From positions 1,238 through 8,811 of the forward strand of contig JAHDGP010000175.1 in NCBI GenBank assembly GCA_020627525.1: a stretch of DNA of 7,574 nt, written 5' to 3'. Within the stretch, counting starts at the first letter, position 1; each line of letters starts with the position of its first letter. The position numbers and the translations under genes are program-made. The notes beneath the pieces are model-generated. The model saw only the letters and a list, made by a program, of their open reading frames with translations, was not told the DNA's origin and did not search any database. Shown piece after piece: positions 1 through 6,412 of the stretch. The DNA comes from Bacteroidota bacterium. GTDB taxonomy: Bacteria > Bacteroidota > Bacteroidia > Chitinophagales > UBA2359.

Positions 1-457
1 TATCAATGGCATCAATAGCTGTGTTTAGGGCAGTATCGTAACCTATTGTAAAATCTGTTCCAAACATATCGTTGTCGATGGTTCCTGGAATGCCAATAAA
101 AGGAATATTGTGCTCACTGGAAAAAACACTCGCCCCTTTAAATGTTCCGTCGCCACCAATCGCAATCACACCGTCAATATCGTTTTTCTTTAAATGCTCA
201 TAAGCCTGCGTTCTTCCCTCTTTGGTTCTAAAGCGATCACTTCTGGCAGATTTCAAAATCGTTCCTCCAAGATGAATGATGTTACTGACCGAGCGTGCAT
301 CTAAAGGAATAATATCTCCGTCAATCATTCCTTCATAACCTCGCACAATTCCCATAACTTCCAAATTGTGAAAAATGGCTGATCGAACGACAGCTCTAAC
401 ACAAGCATTCATACCAGGCGCATCGCCTCCTGATGTAAAAACAGCAATTCTTTTCAT
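1..457 (-). CDS. pfkA: ATP-dependent 6-phosphofructokinase, N-terminal part (runs off the left edge)
   Basis: This is the cytosolic glycolytic enzyme that phosphorylates fructose 6-phosphate to fructose 1,6-bisphosphate with ATP. The 152 visible residues begin MKRIAVFTSGGDAPGMN, the nucleotide-binding start of the family. GGDGT lies at 101-105 and the catalytic loop PGTIDND at 124-130, with Asp128 as the expected base. Gly at 104 and Gly at 125 are the residues typical of ATP-using enzymes; PPi-dependent relatives usually have Asp and Lys there. Arg21, Arg25, Arg55 and Arg72 fall where the E. coli enzyme has its effector- and substrate-contacting arginines, so allosteric control is plausible. 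The usual length is about 320-330 residues, so a little under half is visible. The ATG at 455-457 follows the fmt stop by 4 nt with no Shine-Dalgarno sequence, indicating cotranscription and possibly translational coupling with fmt. Confidence 0.96.
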   Translation of the reverse strand, partial: MKRIAVFTSGGDAPGMNACVRAVVRSAIFHNLEVMGIVRGYEGMIDGDIIPLDARSVSNIIHLGGTILKSARSDRFRTKEGRTQAYEHLKKNDIDGVIAIGGDGTFKGASVFSSEHNIPFIGIPGTIDNDMFGTDFTIGYDTALNTAIDAID

Positions 458-461
458 CGTA

Positions 462-1385
462 TCAAACTTTTTCAATTTCAAAATTAAATCCACGAAGCAA
501 ATCTGCTACTTTCATTTTCCGCTTCCCTTCCATTTGCAATTCCTTTATACATAGGTAACCATCTTTAGTAGCAATGTGAATATACGTTTTATTATCGGTA
601 TCTATTTGTCCGGGCTCTAAAACTGTTTGTTGGTTTATTTTGGTAGTTCTAAATATTTTAAAACGTTTGTTTTGCAGCACGGTATAAGCAGCAGGGTACG
701 GGCTTAAACCTCTGATAAAGTTGTGCAAATCGTCCGTTGATCTGTTCCAATCAATTTTACAATCTTCTTTGAAAATTTTTGGAGCAGGTTTCAGTTCAAC
801 ATCATTTGGCTGTGGTATTTGTGGGAAATCACCAGCTTCGATTGCTCTGACTGTTTTCAGCATAACTTCTGCCCCTTGCACCATCAATAAATCGTGCAGC
901 TCACCCGCAGTCATATTTTCCGTAATCTCTGTTTCTCCCTTAAAGATTATTTGACCAGTATCAATTTGTTGTTCTATAAAAAAAGTAGTTACCCCCGACT
1001 TTTTCTCTCCATTTATCACTGCCCAGTTTATCGGTGCAGCCCCTCTGTATTGAGGCAATAAAGAACCGTGCAGATTAACTGTGCCTTTTGGTGGCATTTC
1101 AAAAACGACCGCTGGCAACATTCTAAATGCAACCACTACTTGAAGGTCTGCTTCCAAGGCTTTTAATTCTTTCAAAAACTTTGGCGACTTCAGATTTTTA
1201 GGTTGTAAAATATTCAAGCCTTGCTCCAAAGCATATTTTTTTACGGCTGAATATTGGATTTTATTACCACGTCCAGCAGCTTTATCAGTCGCTGTAATTA
1301 CTCCAACAATATTGCAATCGTTTTCAATTAAATGTTTTAAAATTCCAACTGCAAAGTCGGGTGTTCCCATAAATACTATCTTCAT
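462..1385 (-). CDS. fmt: Methionyl-tRNA formyltransferase
   Basis: This enzyme transfers a formyl group from 10-formyl-tetrahydrofolate to Met-tRNA(fMet), making the initiator for bacterial translation. The 307 residues are full length for the family (E. coli about 315). The N-terminal Rossmann-type catalytic domain starts with MGTPDFAV at 6-13. NLHGSLLPQYRGAAPINW at 104-121 holds the catalytic Asn104 and His106, and IDTGQI at 141-146 supplies Asp142. The flexible tRNA-contacting loop is around 33-48, and the C-terminal tRNA-binding barrel covers about 205-307. The start is the ATG at 1383-1385, preceded by a strong Shine-Dalgarno sequence that is unusual for this genome (see its own entry). 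pfkA follows 4 nt after the TGA stop. The upstream AAA ATPase gene ends 135 nt away, and I found no good TAnnTTTG box in that gap, so the promoter is unresolved. Confidence 0.98.
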   Translation of the reverse strand: MKIVFMGTPDFAVGILKHLIENDCNIVGVITATDKAAGRGNKIQYSAVKKYALEQGLNILQPKNLKSPKFLKELKALEADLQVVVAFRMLPAVVFEMPPKGTVNLHGSLLPQYRGAAPINWAVINGEKKSGVTTFFIEQQIDTGQIIFKGETEITENMTAGELHDLLMVQGAEVMLKTVRAIEAGDFPQIPQPNDVELKPAPKIFKEDCKIDWNRSTDDLHNFIRGLSPYPAAYTVLQNKRFKIFRTTKINQQTVLEPGQIDTDNKTYIHIATKDGYLCIKELQMEGKRKMKVADLLRGFNFEIEKV

Positions 1386-1389
1386 ATAT

Positions 1390-1396
1390 CCTCCTT
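1390..1396 (-). promoter_or_regulatory. Strong Shine-Dalgarno sequence of fmt
   Basis: The minus strand reads AAGGAGG, a seven-base match to the anti-SD core, then ATAT and the fmt ATG. The 4-nt spacing is slightly short. None of the other starts checked here (pfkA, the AAA ATPase, the sulfotransferase, the glycosidase) has such a motif, as expected for Bacteroidota, where SD sequences are rare. Confidence 0.75.
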
Positions 1397-1416
1397 CATT
1401 TTATTATTAAAATATC

Positions 1417-1522
1417 AGTAAGTGGTAAAATCAAATCAACAGGCAAAAAAATTTACAAAACACTAGTTATCAATACTTTGAATTATATTTTGATGTTTAT
1501 CAAATTGGTCTTATCACTTACT
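1417..1522. repeat. 12-base imperfect inverted repeat flanking the gap upstream of fmt
   Basis: AGTAAGTGGTAA at 1417-1428 is matched on the opposite strand by TTATCACTTACT at 1511-1522 (11 of 12 positions). The arms are separated by 82 AT-rich bases. The right arm overlaps the TAG stop of the AAA ATPase gene (1521-1523) and the left arm lies about 30 nt before the fmt start. The distance argues against a simple terminator. It could be paired operator sites, a long mRNA stem, or chance. Confidence 0.35.
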
Positions 1523-2597
1523 AGAACCCAATTCTGTTTTGCTTTATATTATTAAATTCTTTTTTGTTAATATTAAAAATGTCTGATATAGTTAATTCCT
1601 TATCTGAATTTTCAGCGCCTACTGTTGCTAATAATTTATTTGTTTTTTCAATATTAAGTGGTTTAAATTCATACATTGCAATCATCCTTCCTTTTCTCAA
1701 TAATGCTGTGTCTATTTTAGATAGATTTGAATTAAATGTACAGATTACTTTTATATTTAAATAATCACTAAACAATCCGTCCGTTAATTGAAGGATTGTA
1801 GAAACAACCGATTCTTCTCTCAATTGTTCTCTGGAGGTAATGACTTTTTCAGCATCTTCAATTACCAAAATAGCATTTCTTTGTTTCAAAAGAAATGAAA
1901 TAAAATCTGGATCTAACAGGTTATTAATAAACTCATTTTGGATAAAAACAAAATTTGAATCTTGATGATCAGATATTAGGCTTTTAATGTACGTCGTTTT
2001 TCCCGTTCCAGGTTTTCCGTGTAACAATATTAATCCAGACTCTTTTTTATCAATCGTTTTTTTAATTTCATTATACACTTCAACAAAATCATCATTGTAG
2101 TTCGTTTTAATATCAATCTCCACTTTTTCTGTTCTTACCTCTTCCGTGCCAAAACCTGATCGTGATTTTCTTAAAACTTTAAATGTTGGCTTTTTTGACA
2201 AACCAAATTTCTTTCTCAGTTTATGATTTATTTCGACTATCCAGTTTTCTAATTCTACATCTTTGCAATCATAATAAAAGTCTACCAACAGCGTATCATT
2301 TTCCAAGGAAATCCAAATTACGCTCTTCTTATCAACGCCTTTAAACAAATATTCAAAAGGGAAATCTTTGCTAAAATCCGAATCTTTAGAATCTTCCGTA
2401 ACCCAATTTTTAAAAATAATCTCATAGCTACTTTCTGACAAACTCATCAATTCAAGTACCTTATCCATATTTTCCTTTGTTGATTCTAAATGAATTTGAA
2501 AATAAAGATTCGAAGGCAATGTATCAAATGACAAAGTGAAATAGGAATCTAATTCAAAGTCATTGTATAAATCAAAAGCTTTTAATAATTCTGACAT
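1521..2597 (-). CDS. BCS1-like AAA family ATPase with an unrecognised N-terminal domain
   Basis: This is a 358-residue soluble protein with no signal peptide or membrane segment. The C-terminal half is a classic AAA module: Walker A GKPGTGKTT at 194-202, Walker B ILVIEDAE at 243-250, a sensor-1 Asn in CTFNSN at about 287-291, and ALLRKGRM at 298-305 supplying Arg301 and Arg304 as candidate arginine fingers. The order and spacing resemble BCS1-type AAA proteins, so a hexameric unfoldase or remodelling role is likely; the substrate is unknown. Residues 1-165 are acidic with alternating hydrophobic stretches and match no domain I recognise; they may be the substrate adaptor. There is no protease motif. 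The gene stands alone, 138 nt after the sulfotransferase gene and 135 nt before fmt, with its own candidate promoter, and the context gives no function. Confidence 0.85.
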   Translation of the reverse strand: MSELLKAFDLYNDFELDSYFTLSFDTLPSNLYFQIHLESTKENMDKVLELMSLSESSYEIIFKNWVTEDSKDSDFSKDFPFEYLFKGVDKKSVIWISLENDTLLVDFYYDCKDVELENWIVEINHKLRKKFGLSKKPTFKVLRKSRSGFGTEEVRTEKVEIDIKTNYNDDFVEVYNEIKKTIDKKESGLILLHGKPGTGKTTYIKSLISDHQDSNFVFIQNEFINNLLDPDFISFLLKQRNAILVIEDAEKVITSREQLREESVVSTILQLTDGLFSDYLNIKVICTFNSNLSKIDTALLRKGRMIAMYEFKPLNIEKTNKLLATVGAENSDKELTISDIFNINKKEFNNIKQNRIGF

Positions 2598-2659
2598 AAA
2601 AAGTAATACTATTTTCTAAAAAAATCAATAATTTAAATTCACTATTCAAGGCATTAAAA

Positions 2660-2690
2660 CAATTATATTTGACTACTCATTGTCATCAAA
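2660..2690 (-). promoter_or_regulatory. Candidate Bacteroidota promoter for the AAA ATPase gene
   Basis: On the minus strand TTTG (2690-2687) is followed after 19 nt by TATAATTG (2667-2660). This fits the -33 TTTG / -7 TAnnTTTG pattern of the Bacteroidota housekeeping sigma factor, with one mismatch in the -7 box. Transcription would start near 2654, giving a leader of roughly 55 nt before the ATG at 2597. Confidence 0.45.
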
Positions 2691-2735
2691 AAAATAGACA
2701 TGCAACCCAAACAAAACACTTGCTAACCTGCTTTT

Positions 2736-3614
2736 TTATTTATAATATCTTTTAGTAACTTCATGCTCTTTATACAATCCTTCTGCTAACTCCTGACTCT
2801 TCTGGATTATCTTTTCTGTCGATTTTTCTATTCCTTCTCCAGCTTTCCCTTTCCTAATAAAATTATTGTATACTTTCTTTTTATTTGGTTGCTCTCCAAA
2901 TTTCTCTTCGTGCTGCTTCATAAATTCAAACGATGTTCTTTCAATTACCCTCTTTTTCTTTTCTTCAGAAATATCCATTCCGATAAATTTTGCTATTTTT
3001 TCTATCTGTTCGTCTTTACGAGTGATGGTATCTTCATAATTCAAATAAAGTATATCTAATCCTGCTTCATTTTTCAACCAGCCTTCATTGTATTTATACC
3101 AATGATCCATGCCTTTCAAAACCCAATCTTCATAAGACTCATCTTGCCCATAATAATCTTTTGTATGATGGTAAAATGAATTCAATACATTTCTTATTAA
3201 AAATATAAACTTACCTTTTTTAATGTGCTTCATAAAGCTATAAAGATCGTGCGATTTAATCAACCTTCTTGGGGTCAAGTCCTTTATTTCTAAATCGTAG
3301 CTAAGTGCCCACCCAGGCCACGGCGATACATCATATAAATGTTTAAAATCCATATTCCCATCAGTTGTCATTTGATACAGCATCATTTGTGTTAATGTTG
3401 TTCCAGATTTTGCATGACTGACAATATGAATATCACTTTCTCTTTCACCAAGGTCACTAAGTACTTTGCGCATTTCAAAGTATCTTTTATAACTATTAAG
3501 TTTGCCTGCCGCTTTTTTTATCTTGGTTAATGCCTCCTCATTTTCTTCATATAAAGGTACTTCAACATATGCATCATATTTTAATATTGCTTCTAGTATA
3601 TCGTCATTTATCAT
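2736..3614 (-). CDS. PAPS-dependent sulfotransferase (Sulfotransfer_1 type)
   Basis: The protein probably transfers a sulfuryl group from PAPS to a hydroxyl or amine acceptor in the cytosol. Its 292 residues match the length of the cytosolic SULT fold, with no signal peptide. The PAPS 5'-phosphosulfate loop is HAKSGTT at 67-73 with Lys69. RLIKSHDLY at 117-125 carries His122 where SULTs have the catalytic base. The 3'-phosphate motif is RNVLNSFYHH at 141-150, with Arg141 and Ser146. The late RKG signature is present at 254-256, but the following residues are KAGEG rather than the usual GDWK, so the conserved Trp is missing. The acceptor cannot be told; sulfated exopolysaccharides, lipids or small metabolites are all possible. 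The gene starts 25 nt behind the phosphodiester glycosidase gene on the same strand, so the two are probably cotranscribed. Confidence 0.88.
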   Translation of the reverse strand: MINDDILEAILKYDAYVEVPLYEENEEALTKIKKAAGKLNSYKRYFEMRKVLSDLGERESDIHIVSHAKSGTTLTQMMLYQMTTDGNMDFKHLYDVSPWPGWALSYDLEIKDLTPRRLIKSHDLYSFMKHIKKGKFIFLIRNVLNSFYHHTKDYYGQDESYEDWVLKGMDHWYKYNEGWLKNEAGLDILYLNYEDTITRKDEQIEKIAKFIGMDISEEKKKRVIERTSFEFMKQHEEKFGEQPNKKKVYNNFIRKGKAGEGIEKSTEKIIQKSQELAEGLYKEHEVTKRYYK

Positions 3615-3639
3615 TTGTCTTTATTTATTTTTTGATTAA

Positions 3640-4728
3640 TCAATCTGGAATACGAATTCCAAAATGTGTGTAAACAGGTCTTTCAATTCCCTCACTGTCG
3701 GCAGGACGATTGATGATCCCTTTGCCTTTTACATACATACAAGAAGAACCACCTTGATCACAAGCCATTGCATTTGTCGCACCTACTAATTTCATAACAG
3801 ATGCACATTCTGCATAAGTCAAACCCAAACTGTGTTCTGGTCTTTTGCCATCAACAATCATTAAATACAAAATGTTCCCGTCGCCATTAATTCCCATAAC
3901 CGTTCTTGAGTAATGTGTGTTCCTTGTATCCTCCACAATTTCATTATCAACTAAAATATCAAACCTTCCCCAAATCGCATTGTATTTATCTTCTGTCAAT
4001 GTTGTATCTACAATTACTGCCTTTACATATTTTGCCTTATTAGATTTATCGAAAGACAAAAAAGGTCGCTCCTTCGTATCAGTCATTTGAACAGGGTTTC
4101 CTCTAACGATCCAATTTCCTGTCCACTCGCCTAATCCACAACCTGGATACATCGTTCTGCCCGCCTCGCCATTGATAGCCAAAAAACAATCATTTTGGTG
4201 AGCAAATATGCTGGTTAAGTATTTTTCTTTCAATTCTGGCGTTATCGCAATTTCAATTCCTGGAAAAGATAAGTCTACAGCTGCTATATAGAAAACAGCA
4301 TTCGGTTCTTCCTTCTTAACTGTTATCAAATCTACTGCCTGATTTAGGTTTTGTTGCCAAACTTTTAATTCGGAAGTAAAATTGCTTTTCAAACTTTCTA
4401 CATCCATCAAAAAATTTCTTTCTAACTTTTTACCTCCAGAACTGCCGCGACTATTCATCAAGCCAATGTATTTTTCATTCAAGGTCTGAATCTCGGATTT
4501 TAAAATGGCAAACTTTCTATCAACTAACAAAGCAAATCCTAACACAAAAAATCCAAAAAAAAAGTATTTGACAATTGAAGAAGATCGAACCTTAAAAAGC
4601 CGTGCAATAAGGGATAATATTAATAAGATGGCAATCAAAAGTGGTATCAATACCAACATTGGCAAATCTATTACTCGCCAAGTCAAAGACAATAAATTAT
4701 CTAGTATGACATTGATTTTATCTCCCAT
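3640..4728 (-). CDS. Membrane-anchored phosphodiester glycosidase domain protein (NAGPA-like)
   Basis: The C-terminal part (about 145-362) belongs to the family named after the mammalian enzyme that uncovers mannose 6-phosphate by removing GlcNAc-1-phosphodiester. Seen are LAINGEAG at 183-190, the conserved Arg in SRTVMGINGDG at 274-284, VDGKRPEHSLG at 292-302, and CDQGGSSCMYV at 323-333, the counterpart of the usual LDGGGSS. Bacterial relatives are thought to cleave sugar-phosphodiester bonds in cell-surface polymers. The N-terminus has two hydrophobic helices, about 22-44 and 53-69, joined by a basic loop (Arg43, Lys46, Arg48, Lys54). By the positive-inside rule this puts the catalytic domain in the periplasm. 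Residues 71-140 are a charged helical, possibly coiled-coil, linker. The sulfotransferase gene follows after 25 nt. The substrate is unknown. No Shine-Dalgarno sequence precedes the ATG at 4726-4728. Confidence 0.87.
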   Translation of the reverse strand: MGDKINVILDNLLSLTWRVIDLPMLVLIPLLIAILLILSLIARLFKVRSSSIVKYFFFGFFVLGFALLVDRKFAILKSEIQTLNEKYIGLMNSRGSSGGKKLERNFLMDVESLKSNFTSELKVWQQNLNQAVDLITVKKEEPNAVFYIAAVDLSFPGIEIAITPELKEKYLTSIFAHQNDCFLAINGEAGRTMYPGCGLGEWTGNWIVRGNPVQMTDTKERPFLSFDKSNKAKYVKAVIVDTTLTEDKYNAIWGRFDILVDNEIVEDTRNTHYSRTVMGINGDGNILYLMIVDGKRPEHSLGLTYAECASVMKLVGATNAMACDQGGSSCMYVKGKGIINRPADSEGIERPVYTHFGIRIPD

Positions 4729-4773
4729 ATTTTCATAAGTCAGTAAAAAGCTCTAAAAACAAGTACAAAGGTG

Positions 4774-4781
4774 CAAAAATA
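4774..4781 (-). promoter_or_regulatory. Candidate -7 promoter element for the glycosidase/sulfotransferase pair
   Basis: The minus strand reads TATTTTTG, a perfect TAnnTTTG match, 45 nt upstream of the glycosidase ATG. I found no TTG at the expected -33 spacing. A start near 4769 would give a leader of about 40 nt. Confidence 0.45.
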
Positions 4782-4847
4782 GCAAGAAATTGAGCCAGAT
4801 TCTTTGAGTTAAAATTAAGCAATACACGTAAAATCAATAGTATTTTT

Positions 4848-4855
4848 TATTTTTG
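4848..4855 (+). promoter_or_regulatory. Candidate -7 promoter element for ftsE
   Basis: The plus strand reads TATTTTTG, a perfect TAnnTTTG match ending 4 nt before the GTG start of ftsE. No TTG sits at the -33 distance. The expected transcription start falls at or beside the start codon, which suggests a leaderless message. Confidence 0.45.
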
Positions 4856-4859
4856 CATT

Positions 4860-5564
4860 GTGAGCAACGAAAACAACACAGAATTATCCAGAATTATTGA
4901 TCTCAATAATTGCTCTATCTATCAAAAAGAGAAATTGATACTAAGCAATGTCAACCTAAAAATTGACAAGGGAGAATTTGTTTACCTGGTAGGAAAAACT
5001 GGAACGGGTAAAAGTAGTTTACTCAAGACCCTTTATGGTGATCTTGCATTGCAAAAAGGCATTGGCTTTGTTGCTGGTTACGATTTATCTGAAATCACCT
5101 GGGAAAATGTGCCTTATTTGAGAAGGCATCTTGGAATTATTTTTCAAGATTTTCAACTATTGATGGATAGAAATGTAGAGGAAAATTTGCGCTTCGCCCT
5201 AAAAGCTACAGGCTGGAAAAAGACTGATCAAATACAAAGAAGGATTGATGTTGTTTTGGAAAATGTCGGGATGTTTGATTACAAAGCGGCTATGCCCTAC
5301 CAACTTTCTGGTGGTGAGCAACAAAGAGTTTCTATAGCAAGAGCACTCCTAAACGACCCCATTTTGATTTTGGCAGATGAGCCAACAGGAAACCTAGATC
5401 CAGAAACTTCCTTGGAGATCATCAGGTTATTGCATATGATTTGCTCCAAAACAGAGACAGCTGCATTTATTGGCACACACGATTATGACATTATCAGAAA
5501 ATATCGTGGTCGAGTTGTGAAATGTTTTGAAGGCAAAATAATAGATAATGCTCGGATTGATTAG
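4860..5564 (+). CDS. ftsE: Cell-division ABC transporter ATP-binding protein FtsE
   Basis: FtsE is the cytosolic ATPase that, with membrane partner FtsX, couples divisome activity to cell-wall hydrolysis. The 234 residues hold a full ABC module: Walker A GKTGTGKSS at 45-53, Q-loop Gln96 in IIFQDFQLL, signature LSGGEQQ at 149-155, Walker B ILILADEPTG at 168-177 with Glu174, and switch His207 in GTHDYD. The short length, the ALKATGWK stretch and the TLYGDL motif after Walker A are typical of Bacteroidota FtsE rather than a LolD/MacB exporter subunit, although single-domain ATPases of that family are close relatives. The chosen start is GTG at 4860. The frame stays open upstream without an ATG, and the first ATG downstream would remove the first beta strands. 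No ftsX is adjacent, which is common in this phylum. Confidence 0.88.
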   Translation: MSNENNTELSRIIDLNNCSIYQKEKLILSNVNLKIDKGEFVYLVGKTGTGKSSLLKTLYGDLALQKGIGFVAGYDLSEITWENVPYLRRHLGIIFQDFQLLMDRNVEENLRFALKATGWKKTDQIQRRIDVVLENVGMFDYKAAMPYQLSGGEQQRVSIARALLNDPILILADEPTGNLDPETSLEIIRLLHMICSKTETAAFIGTHDYDIIRKYRGRVVKCFEGKIIDNARID

Positions 5565-5626
5565 AGCATATTCTAAATGTTAAATTCCCAAACTTTTCTC
5601 TACTAGGAAAATATTGCCCCCTCCTA

Positions 5627-5658
5627 TTTCGTATTTAATTGCGATACTTATAAATTTT
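5627..5658 (+). promoter_or_regulatory. Weak candidate promoter for the lipoprotein gene
   Basis: TAAATTTT at 5651-5658 matches TAnnTTTG except for its last base. It lies 19 nt after TTTCG (5627-5631), an imperfect -33 element. The predicted start near 5663 would leave a leader of about 15 nt. Both boxes have mismatches in AT-rich DNA, so this is tentative. Confidence 0.25.
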
Positions 5659-5677
5659 TAACAAACATTACCAATCT

Positions 5678-6352
5678 ATGCTTTTACACAAAAGTCTTCT
5701 TTTATCTGTGATCGCTGTTTTTGCTTCATGCATTTTCATTAGTTGCGATACTGATGATCCTGAAGATATTGTTGATGGACAAATTGTTTCAAGTCCAATA
5801 GATCGAGACATCATTTTACCAAGAACAGTCGAGGAAATCCAAAACAGTGATGATCCAATTGCAGAACATGTTGACAGCATTTTACAAGGTTACATTGATG
5901 CAGATTTTATTTCAACTGGCAAGCAAGCCATTGATTTGAATTCAGACAAATTTCCAGACATCAGTTTTGATATTATTGATTTAAATGAGTTTAATAGTGA
6001 AGCATTACCGAGTTCTTTTGATGATCTCGCTGCCCGAGCGCATCCCATAAATGTTGAGATATTGGACAATTCAACTTACGGCTATGCTGATGCCTTGGAT
6101 TTAGATATTGAAATTGATGAAGATAATTTTTGGAACGTACAACAAAACATTGTTCTGGGAACATTTCTAACGGCTGGGCAATTCAAGGGAGCTGGTGATA
6201 AATATTTAGGCTTCAGATTAAAAAACAACAACGACTACAACTATGGCTGGATAAAAATAAATTGTAGTGCTCACAATGACTCTTTAAGCATTTTGCAATA
6301 TGCATACAATCAAAATGTCAACTCAAAAATCCTAGCGGGGCAAACGGAGTAA
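5678..6352 (+). CDS. Predicted surface-exposed lipoprotein of unknown function
   Basis: This is a 224-residue secreted protein. Residues 1-22 form a lipoprotein signal peptide: basic start (His4, Lys5), a hydrophobic core, and FISC with Cys23 as the likely lipidated residue (Cys18 is a weaker alternative). DTDDPED follows at once, resembling the acidic lipoprotein export signal that sends Bacteroidota lipoproteins to the cell surface. The mature protein is strongly acidic. Residues about 30-150 are unrecognised. The last 75 or so contain KYLGFRLKNNNDYNYGWIKI and, at the very end, ILQYAYNQNVNSKILAG. This resembles a C-terminal pattern (KYLGxRF, YGWxRL, YAYE, PIxAG) that I recall from many secreted Bacteroidota proteins of unknown role. 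The gene is 113 nt downstream of ftsE on the same strand and is closed by a strong terminator. No enzymatic motif is visible. Confidence 0.8.
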   Translation: MLLHKSLLLSVIAVFASCIFISCDTDDPEDIVDGQIVSSPIDRDIILPRTVEEIQNSDDPIAEHVDSILQGYIDADFISTGKQAIDLNSDKFPDISFDIIDLNEFNSEALPSSFDDLAARAHPINVEILDNSTYGYADALDLDIEIDEDNFWNVQQNIVLGTFLTAGQFKGAGDKYLGFRLKNNNDYNYGWIKINCSAHNDSLSILQYAYNQNVNSKILAGQTE

Positions 6353-6412
6353 AACGAATTTGAATAAAAAACCATTTTTTATCTTTCCAGCAATCAAAGT
6401 GGTGTAATCACT

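Noticed and set aside
721..954. Plus-strand open frame inside fmt
   Set aside because: It is the antisense shadow of a well-conserved fmt sequence, with no family resemblance.
1382..1399. Five-codon frame (MKEDI) whose stop overlaps the fmt ATG
   Set aside because: It is created by the Shine-Dalgarno context itself and has no initiation signal of its own; too short to call a gene.
3632..3643. Perfect 12-base palindrome TTGATTAATCAA at the glycosidase stop codon
   Set aside because: It is AT-rich, has no loop for a hairpin terminator and no U-run, and lies inside a probable operon; likely chance.
1521..4728. A defence island built from the AAA ATPase, sulfotransferase and glycosidase genes
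   Set aside because: No nuclease, methyltransferase, toxin, integrase or other defence or mobility gene is present, and the genes are flanked by housekeeping loci.
4505..4738. Plus-strand open frame opposite the membrane segment of the glycosidase gene
   Set aside because: It is antisense to a gene with clear domain evidence, and its composition follows from that overlap.
5548..5569. ATGCTC/GAGCAT hairpin at the ftsE stop codon as a terminator
   Set aside because: The stem is only 6 bp with a 10-nt loop, and no T-run follows.
5668..5880. Minus-strand open frame opposite the lipoprotein signal peptide region
   Set aside because: Its residues mirror the lipoprotein frame and it has no recognisable motif.
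6364..6382. AT-only hairpin just after the lipoprotein stop (ATAAAAAA/TTTTTTAT, loop CCA)
   Set aside because: No GC pairs, so it is weak as a terminator; the strong 13-bp stem at 6413-6453 already serves.
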